A DNA stretch of 64,000 bases from Enterocloster aldenensis (lineage in GTDB: Bacteria > Bacillota > Clostridia > Lachnospirales > Lachnospiraceae): the NCBI RefSeq assembly GCF_003434055.1, contig NZ_QVEX01000003.1:248001-312000 (forward strand), given 5' to 3'. The notes under the pieces were generated by a model. That model was not told the origin of the DNA. It saw nothing but the letters and a program-made list of their open reading frames with translations, and did no database searches. Each line of letters opens with the position of its first letter. Position 1 is the stretch's first letter. The translations under genes were made by a program, and so were the position numbers. Of this stretch, positions 45,778 to 53,707 are shown in pieces.

Positions 45778-46656
45778 ATGTTAATCGGAGCATTGGAAGC
45801 AGGCGGAACCAAAATGGTATGTGCCATTGGCAAGGCAGACGGCACGATCCTGGAGCAGATATCAATCCCAACCACCACACCCCAGGAGACCATACCGAAG
45901 CTGATCGGGTATTTTAAGGATAAGAAAATTGAAGCACTGGGAATCGGTGCTTTTGGGCCGGTGGATGTGAAAACGGAGTCCGGGACATTTGGATATATCC
46001 TGGATTCACCCAAGCTGGCATGGAGACACAAGGACCTGGTGGGAGACCTGAAAAAGGCCCTTGGCATACCGGTAGGCCTTGACACGGATGTGAACGGCTC
46101 CTGTCTGGGTGAAGTGACTTACGGCTGCGCCAAAGGCCTTGACAGTGTCATTTATATCACCATCGGGACCGGCGTGGGGGTGGGCGTCTGGGTCAATGGC
46201 GGCCTGCTTCACGGCATGCTGCATCCGGAAGGCGGCCATGTATTCCTGCCGCGCCATCCAAAGGACCCGGAAGGCGGAATCTGCCCTTATCACAAGAACT
46301 GCCTGGAAGGCTTTGCCAGCGGGCCTGCCATTGAGGCCAGATGGGGTAAAAAGGCAGTGGAACTGGTGGACAGGCCGGAGGTATGGGAACTTGAAAGCTA
46401 CTACATAGCCCAGGCACTGGTGGATTATATACTGGTGCTGTCCCCTCAGAAAATCATATTGGGCGGAGGCGTCATGCACCAGGAACAGCTGTTCCCCATG
46501 ATTCGGGCCAACGTGCTTGAAATGCTGAACGGATATATCAATACAGAGGAGCTGGGGGATATGGACAATTACATTGTTCCTGCCAGCCTTAAGGATAATC
46601 AGGGCATTATGGGATGCATCAAGCTGGGGCTCAATGCCCTTGACGCATCACGATAG
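45778..46656 (+). CDS. ROK family sugar kinase (fructokinase-like)
   Basis: 292 residues. ALEAGGTKMVCAIG is the ATP-binding start, with DTDVNGSCLGE (catalytic Asp region) and GTGVGVGVWVNGGL. The zinc site is of the HPEGGHVFL...CPYHKNCLEGFASG type found in bacterial fructokinases (ScrK/YdhR). Fructose or a related hexose is the likely substrate. AAAGGGGA precedes ATG 45778; an in-frame ATG at 45748 lacks one. A TATAAT -10 sits at 45735-45740 with a poor -35. Confidence 0.88.
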   Translation: MLIGALEAGGTKMVCAIGKADGTILEQISIPTTTPQETIPKLIGYFKDKKIEALGIGAFGPVDVKTESGTFGYILDSPKLAWRHKDLVGDLKKALGIPVGLDTDVNGSCLGEVTYGCAKGLDSVIYITIGTGVGVGVWVNGGLLHGMLHPEGGHVFLPRHPKDPEGGICPYHKNCLEGFASGPAIEARWGKKAVELVDRPEVWELESYYIAQALVDYILVLSPQKIILGGGVMHQEQLFPMIRANVLEMLNGYINTEELGDMDNYIVPASLKDNQGIMGCIKLGLNALDASR

Positions 46657-46680
46657 TTTTTCCAGGAGGTAGATTGCTGC

Positions 46681-48738
46681 ATGTTAAACGGACAGCCGGT
46701 TCACTCATTAAAGGGCATTGGTGAGAAAACGGGTAAATTATTTGAAAAGCTGGGCGTCTTAAGCATTGACGACCTGCTTGCCTATTATCCCAGGGCATAT
46801 GATACGTATGAGGCCCCGGTGCCCATTGGCCAGCTCAAGGACCAGACTGTGGCGGCAGTGGAATCCGTACTCCTAAAGGGCGCAGACCTGGTCCGTTTAA
46901 ACCATATCCGGATTGTGTCCGTACAGTTAAAGGATATGACCGGTTCCCTGCAGGTATCCTGGTATAACATGCCTTATATGCGCGCGAACCTGAAATCAGG
47001 AGAGACCTATGTTTTCCGCGGACGGGTGGTGAAAAAGCGCGGACGGCTGGTTATGGAACAGCCGGAAGTGTTCACGCCGCAGGCGTATGAGGCGGTGGCC
47101 CATTCCATGCAGCCGGTCTATGGGCAGACCAGGGGGCTTAGCAATAAGACAATTGTAAAGGCACAGCAGCAGGCCCTTGAGGTGCGCAGGCTGGAGCGGG
47201 AATATATGCCTGCCGGGCTTAGGAGGAAGTATGAACTGGCGGAAATCAATTATGCCATGGAACACATCCATTTCCCGGCAGACCGGACAGAACTGCTTTT
47301 TGCCAGGAAACGCCTTGTATTTGACGAGTTCTTCATGTTCCTGGTAGGCGTAAGGCGGATGAAGGAGCACAGGGAGGATAAGCATTCCCCCTATGTAATC
47401 AAACGGGTGCAGGAGGCCAGTACCCTTAAGTCCTCCCTGCCCTATGCCCTCACGGGCGCCCAGGAGCGTGCCCTGGAGGAAGTGTACAGGGACATGGAGG
47501 GCGGACGGGTGATGAACCGTCTGATTCAGGGCGATGTGGGTTCCGGTAAGACCATCATCGCGATTCTGGCCCTGGTCCAGGCAGCATATAATGGATATCA
47601 GGGCGCCCTCATGGTGCCCACGGAGGTACTGGCAAGGCAGCATTATGAATCCATGACCTCCCTTTTTCAGGCCCATGGCATTACCAAGGTACCAATCCTT
47701 GTGACCGGATCCATGACTGCCAGGGAAAAGCGCCTGGCTTACGGAAAAATAGCTGGCCACGAAGCAGATATCATAATCGGGACCCATGCCCTTATCCAGG
47801 AAAAGGTGGTTTATGATAACCTGGCCCTGGTGATTACGGATGAGCAGCACCGGTTCGGGGTGGGGCAGAGGGAACTTCTCAGCACAAAGGGACAGGAACC
47901 CCATGTGCTTGTCATGAGCGCCACGCCCATACCAAGGACCCTGGCCATCATCCTTTACGGGGATTTGGACATTTCCGTCATCGATGAGCTTCCCCAGGGC
48001 CGCCAGGCCATTAAGAACTGTGTGGTGGACCCGGGATACCGGCCAAAGGCATATTCCTTTATCCAAAAACAGGTGGAGATGGGACATCAGGCATACATCA
48101 TCTGCCCCATGGTAGAGGCCAGCGAGATGATTGAGGCCGAAAATGTGCTGGATTACACAAAATCCCTGCAAAAAGAGCTGTCCTCCGGGATTACGGTGGA
48201 GTACCTTCACGGGAAAATGAAGGCAAAGGAAAAAAATGCAATCATGGAACGGTTTGCGGCAGGAGAAATCCAGGTACTGGTATCCACCACGGTAATTGAG
48301 GTGGGCGTCAACGTCCCCAACGCCACGGTGATGATGATTGAAAATGCAGAACGCTTCGGCCTTGCCCAGCTCCACCAGCTCAGGGGGCGTGTGGGACGGG
48401 GGGACGCGCAGTCCTTCTGTATCATGGTCAACTGCTCCCATGACGAGAATACGGGGGAACGCCTGGACATCCTTAACCGTTCCAATGACGGGTTCTATAT
48501 TGCGTCAGAGGACCTTAAGCTCAGGGGACCAGGGGATATATTCGGCCTCAGGCAGAGCGGGGACATGGAATTTAAGCTGGCTGATATTTTTACAGATGCT
48601 AATATCCTTAAACGGGTATCAGAAGAAGTGGACCGCCTCCTGGACCTGGATCCCCAACTGGAACTTGAGGAACACAGGGAGCTGAAGCGGAAAATCGAGG
48701 ATTATCTGGGCACGAATTACGAGAAGCTGAATCTATAA
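46681..48738 (+). CDS. recG: ATP-dependent DNA helicase RecG
   Basis: 685 residues. An N-terminal wedge/OB domain is followed by Walker A GDVGSGKT (284-291), DEQH box ITDEQHRFGVG, and motifs SATPIPRT, EVGVNVPNATVM and QLHQLRGRVGRG. RecG remodels stalled replication forks. AGGAGG precedes the ATG. The end of the gene is duplicated as a 20-bp tandem repeat just outside the stop codon. Confidence 0.96.
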   Translation: MLNGQPVHSLKGIGEKTGKLFEKLGVLSIDDLLAYYPRAYDTYEAPVPIGQLKDQTVAAVESVLLKGADLVRLNHIRIVSVQLKDMTGSLQVSWYNMPYMRANLKSGETYVFRGRVVKKRGRLVMEQPEVFTPQAYEAVAHSMQPVYGQTRGLSNKTIVKAQQQALEVRRLEREYMPAGLRRKYELAEINYAMEHIHFPADRTELLFARKRLVFDEFFMFLVGVRRMKEHREDKHSPYVIKRVQEASTLKSSLPYALTGAQERALEEVYRDMEGGRVMNRLIQGDVGSGKTIIAILALVQAAYNGYQGALMVPTEVLARQHYESMTSLFQAHGITKVPILVTGSMTAREKRLAYGKIAGHEADIIIGTHALIQEKVVYDNLALVITDEQHRFGVGQRELLSTKGQEPHVLVMSATPIPRTLAIILYGDLDISVIDELPQGRQAIKNCVVDPGYRPKAYSFIQKQVEMGHQAYIICPMVEASEMIEAENVLDYTKSLQKELSSGITVEYLHGKMKAKEKNAIMERFAAGEIQVLVSTTVIEVGVNVPNATVMMIENAERFGLAQLHQLRGRVGRGDAQSFCIMVNCSHDENTGERLDILNRSNDGFYIASEDLKLRGPGDIFGLRQSGDMEFKLADIFTDANILKRVSEEVDRLLDLDPQLELEEHRELKRKIEDYLGTNYEKLNL

Positions 48739-48760
48739 AGGAGAAGCTGGACCTATAAAG
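48721..48760 (+). repeat. 20-bp tandem duplication at the recG end
   Basis: 48721-48740 and 48741-48760 (GAGAAGCTGAATCTATAAAG versus GAGAAGCTGGACCTATAAAG) differ at two bases. The first copy carries the recG stop. Confidence 0.85.
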
Positions 48761-48783
48761 GACCATGAAAGGAGAAATGCAGG

Positions 48784-49299
48784 ATGAACGAGACAATGAA
48801 CACCATACTGACCAGAAGAAGCACAAGGAAATTCCTGAACAGACCCATACCGGAGGAGGAACTTCAGCAGATCATACAGGCCGCGCTGCACGCCCCCAGC
48901 GGCATGGGCAGGCAGACCTGGCAGTTTACCGCAGTGAAAAACCGTGGTAAAATCCAGGAACTGGCAGCTGTCATCAGGAAAGTCCTGGACAGGGACGGAT
49001 ACGATATGTATCAGCCGGAAGTCATCATCATTCCAAGTAATGACCGTGAAAGCCCTTTTGGACGTGAGGATGATGCCTGCGCCATGGAGAACATGTTCCT
49101 GGCAGCCCATTCCATGGGAATCGGCTCTGTGTGGATCAACCAGCTTCAGGGCATCTGTGATGAACCCTCCGTGCGCCAGGTCCTTACATCCCTTGGCATT
49201 CCTGAGAACCATGTGGTATATGGACTGGCCGCATTGGGTTATGCGGATGATGTAAAGGCTGAAAAGGAACGGATCGGCAAAGTCGTGATTGTGGAATAG
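48784..49299 (+). CDS. Nitroreductase family protein
   Basis: 171 residues. TMNTILTRRSTRKFLNRPIP and the FMN-contact segment HAPSGMGRQTWQF identify the family, with GIGSVWINQ and the C-terminal GYADDVKAEKER. Likely an FMN-dependent NAD(P)H oxidoreductase; the substrate is unknown. AGGAGAAATGC precedes the ATG. 45 bases after recG. Confidence 0.88.
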   Translation: MNETMNTILTRRSTRKFLNRPIPEEELQQIIQAALHAPSGMGRQTWQFTAVKNRGKIQELAAVIRKVLDRDGYDMYQPEVIIIPSNDRESPFGREDDACAMENMFLAAHSMGIGSVWINQLQGICDEPSVRQVLTSLGIPENHVVYGLAALGYADDVKAEKERIGKVVIVE

Positions 49300-49321
49300 G
49301 ATATGGACAATTAAATAAAAT

Positions 49322-49363
49322 GAAAGTCCCCAGACCGTGTGTTCACATAGCCTGGGGACTTTC
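49322..49363. terminator. Terminator between nitroreductase and the spore protein
   Basis: Stem GAAAGTCCCCAG with its complement (12 bp) and an 18-base loop. Partly T-tailed on both strands. Confidence 0.65.
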
Positions 49364-49419
49364 TGCTGTTTCCAGCAATGTTCAGATCTTACTTCTTAAA
49401 ACCTTCAGGTCCGGAAGAT

Positions 49420-49623
49420 TTATTTACCTGCCAGCTGACGCTCGTAAGACTCAATCATCTTCTTAACCATATAACCGCCTACGGAACCATTCTGTGCAGA
49501 AGTCAGGTTACCGTTGTATCCGTTGGTTAACGGAACACCGATTTCGTTGGCAACCTCCATCTTGAATTTGTCCATTGCTTCCTTTGCTTCTGGTACGTTT
49601 GTTCTGTTAGAATTGTTAGACAT
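49420..49623 (-). CDS. Small acid-soluble spore protein, alpha/beta type
   Basis: 67 residues. KMEVANEIGVPL (germination protease site region) and GNLTSAQNGSVGGYMVKKMI (DNA-binding block) are the family hallmarks. These proteins coat spore DNA. AAGGAGG on the - strand. A sporulation-type -10 (CATAATA, 49703-49697) lies about 75 bases upstream. Confidence 0.95.
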   Translation of the reverse strand: MSNNSNRTNVPEAKEAMDKFKMEVANEIGVPLTNGYNGNLTSAQNGSVGGYMVKKMIESYERQLAGK

Positions 49624-49696
49624 AATAAAACGCCTCCTTAAAATTTATTTGCCGCTTTTGTTTGAGTTGTGTGCGGCTTGTTTTGTGCTACAATCC

Positions 49697-49720
49697 TATT
49701 ATGTGATGATTCAGCAATAA
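49697..49720 (-). promoter_or_regulatory. Possible sigma-F/G promoter of the spore protein
   Basis: On the - strand CATAATA (49703-49697) matches the sigma-G -10; a GTATT-like element some 15 bases upstream is a weak -35. Confidence 0.35.
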
Positions 49721-49789
49721 TACACTAGAAGGTTTTTCGTTTTTTGGTTAATTTTGGGAGTAACATTAAATCAATGCCGCACATTCCAT

Positions 49790-49802
49790 TGAACAATGTT
49801 CA
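49790..49802. promoter_or_regulatory. TetR-type operator, copy 1
   Basis: Palindrome TGAACA-A-TGTTCA that abuts the -35 hexamer of the tetR promoter. An almost identical site lies before the SDR gene (50587-50599), differing only at the centre base. Confidence 0.7.
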
Positions 49803-49831
49803 TTGACAATCCCATGCCAAAGTGATATGCT
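49803..49831 (+). promoter_or_regulatory. Sigma-A promoter of the tetR gene
   Basis: TTGACA (49803-49808), 17 bases, TATGCT (49826-49831). The operator touches the -35, so a bound repressor would block polymerase. Confidence 0.6.
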
Positions 49832-49918
49832 GATAGTATCTTCCGATATCCTGGATATTAACATAAGGACAGGATTTGAAGGATAATGATAATTGTTAAC
49901 AGGGAGGAAGTTTAGGGA

Positions 49919-50503
49919 ATGGAGCGCAGGACGGCCAGGATATCCAAGGAACCGGAAGTACGCAGGCAGGAGATATTGGATACAGCCATGGATGTCTTTA
50001 TGGAAAAAGGATATGAGGCAGCCACCATGAGGGATATTGCGGCAGCCATGCATGTGGTGCCGGGACTGTGCTACCGCTATTTTGAATCCAAGCAGGTTTT
50101 ATATGACGCGGTGGTGCGGCAGTATGTGAGGGACATAACAGCGCCCATGATTCTGCTGCTGGAAGAGGAGGATGATACGCTGGACGGATTCCTGGACAGG
50201 ATGCAGGGACATTTTTGCGGGATGGACAAAAGGGAACGGTATCATCTGTTCTTTCATAAGAAGGAGAACCACAGCCTTCACCAGCTTTTGTCCGCCCAGC
50301 TGTGTGAGGCGCTGAAACCGTATATGGAAAAAAAACTCTATCAAATGAACAAAAAAGGATTGACGGACGTGGAGTGCATACCCATGGCGGCCTCCTTCCT
50401 ATTATACGGGGCATGGCCTGTAATCCAGGATGGCGGGTATTCAACCCAGGAGAAGGCAAAAGGGATACGCGGTTTGATGGAACAGTTGCTGAAACCAAGG
50501 TAG
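49919..50503 (+). CDS. TetR family transcriptional regulator
   Basis: 194 residues. N-terminal helix-turn-helix (RRQEILDTAMDVFMEKGYEAATMRDIAAAMHV in parts, ~18-48) with VPGLCYRYFESKQVLYDAV, the standard TetR DNA-reading unit. The C-terminal ligand domain is not recognised. AGGGAGGAAG precedes the ATG. Because the same palindrome lies at its own promoter and before the next gene, it most likely represses itself and the SDR gene. Confidence 0.9.
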   Translation: MERRTARISKEPEVRRQEILDTAMDVFMEKGYEAATMRDIAAAMHVVPGLCYRYFESKQVLYDAVVRQYVRDITAPMILLLEEEDDTLDGFLDRMQGHFCGMDKRERYHLFFHKKENHSLHQLLSAQLCEALKPYMEKKLYQMNKKGLTDVECIPMAASFLLYGAWPVIQDGGYSTQEKAKGIRGLMEQLLKPR

Positions 50504-50586
50504 CCATATAAAGATTTGGGAAAGGGACGGAAGAAAGTCCCGCCATTTGATTCCCGCGGGTGCGGGAATTCTTTACGGACAGTGAG

Positions 50587-50599
50587 TGAACATTGTTCA
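50587..50599. promoter_or_regulatory. TetR-type operator, copy 2
   Basis: Palindrome TGAACA-T-TGTTCA, followed by TTG as at copy 1. It lies just upstream of the putative SDR promoter. Confidence 0.7.
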
Positions 50600-50610
50600 T
50601 TGGAGCGTGT

Positions 50611-50638
50611 TTGAAAGCATATAGGGACATGATACTAA
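50611..50638 (+). promoter_or_regulatory. Likely promoter of the SDR gene
   Basis: TTGAAA (50611-50616), 16 bases ending in TGA, TACTAA (50633-50638), an extended -10 arrangement. Confidence 0.4.
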
Positions 50639-50666
50639 ATCAGCAGAAGATAGGAAGGGATTAAAT

Positions 50667-51476
50667 ATGATGCAGAATAAATCCGTATCCGGTACAAGAA
50701 GAACATATGCGGTCATTACAGGTGCAACCAGCGGCCTGGGCCTGGCTTATGCGAAGTGGTTTGGCGGGAAAGGATATGATTTAATCATTACGGGCAGAAG
50801 AAAAGATATCATTGAAAAAAGGGCAGAGGAAATCCGTGAAGCATACGGATGCAGTGTGGAAGTGGTGCTCACGGACCTGGCAGAAGAGCAGGGAACCGCA
50901 AACCTGCTTGCCCGGATGGATGGAAAGCCTGTGGACGTGCTGGTTAACAATGCAGGGTTTGGCCTGGGACTGGAATTTGCTGATTCAGATATCAAGGACA
51001 TACGGCGCCTGATTTTTTTACAGACCTCCGCGATTGCGGAACTTACCCACTACGTGCTGCGGGACATGAAAAAGAAACATCATGGTACAATCATTAACAT
51101 ATCATCGGACGGAGCCTTTGCCCCGCTGCCTAAGAATGTTACATATGCGGCGTCCAAACGTTTCCTCGTGACATTTACCGAAGGGCTTCACATGGAACTG
51201 GCCGGGACCGGTGTACGTGTACAGGTGGTATGTCCTGGTTTTATTGATTCGGATTTCCATGAGGGCGCAGGGATGCACGTGGATAAGAAGAAAAAGGGCA
51301 TGTTTGCATTCAGACATCCGGAAACAGTAGTGGCAGGGGCCATGAAGGATTATGAAAAAGGAAAAGTGGTTTCCGTACCGGATCTGGCGGGGAAGCTTAT
51401 AAAAGTCCTGGCGGGCCTGCTTCCCCAAAAGGTGTATTACGGGCTGGCAGGAATATTTGTGAAGAAATTTTTATAA
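50667..51476 (+). CDS. Short-chain dehydrogenase/reductase
   Basis: 269 residues. NAD(P)-binding TGATSGLG (18-25), NNAG, ISSDG, and the catalytic Tyr160-x3-Lys164 (YAASK) are all present. The C-terminal end KVYYGLAGIFVKKFL is hydrophobic and may touch the membrane. Classical SDR; substrate unknown. Under the TetR operator at 50587, so possibly induced by the regulator's ligand. Confidence 0.9.
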   Translation: MMQNKSVSGTRRTYAVITGATSGLGLAYAKWFGGKGYDLIITGRRKDIIEKRAEEIREAYGCSVEVVLTDLAEEQGTANLLARMDGKPVDVLVNNAGFGLGLEFADSDIKDIRRLIFLQTSAIAELTHYVLRDMKKKHHGTIINISSDGAFAPLPKNVTYAASKRFLVTFTEGLHMELAGTGVRVQVVCPGFIDSDFHEGAGMHVDKKKKGMFAFRHPETVVAGAMKDYEKGKVVSVPDLAGKLIKVLAGLLPQKVYYGLAGIFVKKFL

Positions 51477-51497
51477 AACCGGATTTCAGGGCGCGCA

Positions 51498-51547
51498 GCA
51501 AAGGGACAGGTATCCAGCATTCCCCGGTGTGCTGCAAAGGGACAGGT
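51498..51547 (+). repeat. Two 14-bp direct repeats upstream of the retron promoter
   Basis: GCAAAGGGACAGGT at 51498-51511 and 51534-51547 (period 36). The second copy runs into the retron -35. The palindrome GGTTGCAACC (51545-51554) contains the -35 hexamer. Possible regulator site. Confidence 0.7.
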
Positions 51548-51575
51548 TGCAACCCGGTCCAAGGTGTGATACAAT
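51547..51575 (+). promoter_or_regulatory. Retron promoter
   Basis: TTGCAA (51547-51552), exactly 17 bases, TACAAT (51570-51575). The expected start, about 51582, coincides with the first base of the a1 arm. Confidence 0.7.
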
Positions 51576-51581
51576 AAACAA

Positions 51582-51792
51582 TCATAAAACAGCAGCGGAA
51601 TGATAGCATTTCCGGAATCCTGAGCGAATCCGGCCGGGCAGCGAGTCGCTGTCAGGAACATCATGATAGTAAGGCCGAAAGACCGTAATCTGCTCCAATG
51701 TACAACCGCACATTCCATGTGCACACGCCTGCGGCTTGTACATCTGCGCATCTTACGGAATCCCCTTTTGTATCATCCGCTGCTGTTTTGTG
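51582..51792 (+). ncRNA. Retron msr-msd non-coding RNA
   Basis: a1 (51583-51605) and a2 (51771-51792) pair over about 22 bases, including AAAACAGCAGCGGA with its complement; one bulged base and one G-U. Right after a1 comes TAGC (51604-51607), the usual place of the branching G (G51606). The msr part has CCTGA/TCAGG enclosing CAGCG/CGCTG (about 51618-51656). The msd part is a long stem: CCGTAA (51683-51688) with TTACGG (51753-51758), and TGTACAACCGCA (51699-51710) with TGCGGCTTGTACA (51730-51742, one bulge). A competing tip hairpin GCACAT-TCC-ATGTGC spans 51708-51722. The reverse transcriptase gene follows. Arms and stems are seen; the msr/msd borders and branching base are inferred from known retrons. 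Confidence 0.85.
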
Positions 51793-51834
51793 CTGTTTAT
51801 GATGAACACGACCAATGCATGTGAGGAACATAAG

Positions 51835-52836
51835 ATGGGTGAACCGGGTTTATGGAAATACTGTACGGCTGGACACTGCAGGGAAATGATCCTGTCCCTC
51901 CGCCTCCTGGAAGGGGAGGAATGGACACAAGGAAGGGTCCTTTCCTGTCTTTACGCAATCAGCAATCATACGGAGAAACATTATAACAAACAGAAGCTCA
52001 TAAAAAAGGGCGGGGGAGTGCGGCATATCCTGGCGCCTGACCCTGTCCTTAAGACCGTCCAGAGGAACATCCTGCACCATGTGCTGGAAGGCCTGGAGGT
52101 TTCCCCCTGCGCCATGGCCTACCACAAGGGGGCATCCGTCCGGTTAAATGCAGCCTGCCATATGGATAAGCAGGTGGTATTGAAGCTGGATATCAAGGAC
52201 TTTTTTGGAAGCATTACCTTCCCCATGGTACATCGGGGCGCCTTTAACAGCCGGTATTTTCCGGTTCCTGTGGGGACGCTCCTTACCTCCCTGTGCTGCT
52301 GCCAGGACCGTCTTCCGCAGGGGTCCCCGGCGTCCGCAGCCATATCCAACCTGGTGATGAAGCCTTTTGACACATATATGGAGGGCTGGTGCAGGGATAG
52401 GGGGATTGTGTATACCAGATACTGTGATGATATGACATTTTCGGGGGACTTCCGTGTTTCTGCGGTATATGGCAAGGTCAACGGCTTTTTGGGGGCCATG
52501 GGCTTTGAACTGAATCAATCCAAGACAAAGGTCCTTACACGGCATGTGCGCCAGACCGTGACAGGAATGGTGGTCAATGACAAGGTACAGGTTCCGCTTC
52601 CATACAGGAGGGCCCTCAGGCAGGAGGTCCACTACTGCCTGAAATACGGGGTAAAGGAACATTTAAGGCATAGGGGCGAAACCGCATATCTGGCCATGGG
52701 GGAAGAGGGGGAATTAAGATACCTGCAGTCCCTGTGCGGCAGGATTGGTTTTGTGCTGTCGGCGGATCCGGAAGATAAATGGTTCAGGGATGCGGCGGAC
52801 TTAGTGACCGGAAATATTAAGACTTACTTAAAGTAA
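51835..52836 (+). CDS. Retron reverse transcriptase
   Basis: 333 residues from ATG 51835 (GAGGAA six bases upstream); ATG 51799 is a longer option without a ribosome site. Seen: RT0-like GGGVRHILAPDPVLKTVQRNI (59-79, in pieces), the retron NAxxH motif (Asn105-Ala-Ala-Cys-His109), catalytic Asp119 in VLKLDIKDFFGSI, LPQGSPASAAISNL (160-173), YxDD as Tyr196-Cys-Asp198-Asp199, and the retron VTG motif (242-244, TVTGMVVN). The combination of NAxxH and VTG is a retron hallmark and argues against group II intron or DGR enzymes. The protein would extend the msd template of the upstream RNA from a 2'-OH primer to make msDNA. No fused effector domain is visible; the N-terminal ~55 residues are retron-like helices. 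Confidence 0.93.
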   Translation: MGEPGLWKYCTAGHCREMILSLRLLEGEEWTQGRVLSCLYAISNHTEKHYNKQKLIKKGGGVRHILAPDPVLKTVQRNILHHVLEGLEVSPCAMAYHKGASVRLNAACHMDKQVVLKLDIKDFFGSITFPMVHRGAFNSRYFPVPVGTLLTSLCCCQDRLPQGSPASAAISNLVMKPFDTYMEGWCRDRGIVYTRYCDDMTFSGDFRVSAVYGKVNGFLGAMGFELNQSKTKVLTRHVRQTVTGMVVNDKVQVPLPYRRALRQEVHYCLKYGVKEHLRHRGETAYLAMGEEGELRYLQSLCGRIGFVLSADPEDKWFRDAADLVTGNIKTYLK

Positions 52837-52891
52837 TCCTTCCAATCCTGTGTTATACTGAAAAACAGTATGATATAGGAGGAAAGACAGG

Positions 52892-53569
52892 ATGGATTAC
52901 AGGATACTTGGAGAGACACTGCCGGTTGTTGAAATCAGGCTTATGACAGGGGAGGCCATGTACACACAGTCCGGCGGCATGGCATGGATGAGTGAGGGCC
53001 TGACCCTGGATTCAAATATAAAAGGCGGGCTGATGAAGGGAATCGGAAGGATGTTTACCGGGGAATCCCTGTTCATGGCTACCTATACGGCTGTCAGACC
53101 GGATTGTATCATTGCCTTCGCATCCACGGTTCCGGGCAGGATACTTCCGGTGGATATGTCAAGGACCAGCCTTATATGCCAGAAAGGGGCATTCCTCTGC
53201 GCCCAGCCCACGGTTGAGGTAAGCACGGTATTCACAAAAAAGATTTCCGCCGGTTTCTTTGGAGGGGAAGGGTTCATACTCCAGCAGCTCAAGGGAAGCG
53301 GTATGGCGTTCCTGGAAGTGGACGGCGATGTGGTTGAGAAAACCCTGGCGCCGGGCGAGGTGATGAAAGTGGATACGGGTAATGTGTTTGCCTTTGAACC
53401 CACGGTGTCTTATGAGATTGAGACAATCAAGGGAGTGAAGAACATGCTGTTCGGCGGGGAAGGCCTGTTCCTTACCAGGCTAACGGGGCCTGGCAAGATA
53501 TATATGCAGACCATGAACATTGCCGAATTCACGGGCCGGATTGCCCAGGGCCTGCCAACTTCAAACTAA
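52892..53569 (+). CDS. AIM24-type protein (TIGR00266 family)
   Basis: 225 residues. YRILGETLPVVEIRLMTGEAMYTQSGGMAWM, written here in parts, and IPVDMSRTSLICQKGAFLCAQ-type blocks fit TIGR00266/AIM24, a beta-rich fold of unknown bacterial function. Gly-rich FFGGEGFILQQLKG and LFGGEGLFLTRLTGPG form an internal repeat (~130-145 and ~197-212). It has its own ribosome site (AGGAGGAAAG). It follows the retron by 55 bases; whether they share a transcript is uncertain. No toxin signature is visible. Confidence 0.85.
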   Translation: MDYRILGETLPVVEIRLMTGEAMYTQSGGMAWMSEGLTLDSNIKGGLMKGIGRMFTGESLFMATYTAVRPDCIIAFASTVPGRILPVDMSRTSLICQKGAFLCAQPTVEVSTVFTKKISAGFFGGEGFILQQLKGSGMAFLEVDGDVVEKTLAPGEVMKVDTGNVFAFEPTVSYEIETIKGVKNMLFGGEGLFLTRLTGPGKIYMQTMNIAEFTGRIAQGLPTSN

Positions 53570-53624
53570 GATGGGACCCTGCCCTGAGGGATTGAAAAAA
53601 ATGCTAAAAAATCCTTAAAACCTC

Positions 53625-53653
53625 TTGTATATCTGGAATTTTCATATTATACT
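53625..53653 (+). promoter_or_regulatory. Promoter of rsmD-coaD
   Basis: TTGTAT (53625-53630), 17 bases, TATACT (53648-53653). Confidence 0.6.
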
Positions 53654-53707
53654 TGTTTGGAATGAAATTTGCTGCGGATTGGCAGTATGGATAAACAGGA
53701 GCATTGA

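Noticed and set aside
46996..48441. Long open frame on the - strand (481 codons)
   Set aside because: Lies inside recG, opposite strand, His/Gly/Leu-rich without a motif; recG is unmistakable.
51498..51547. CRISPR or phage attachment repeats
   Set aside because: Only two short copies, no array, no integrase nearby; better read as regulator sites.
51835..52836. Group II intron or diversity-generating RT
   Set aside because: No intron ends, maturase or endonuclease part, no template/variable repeat; NAxxH and VTG point to a retron.
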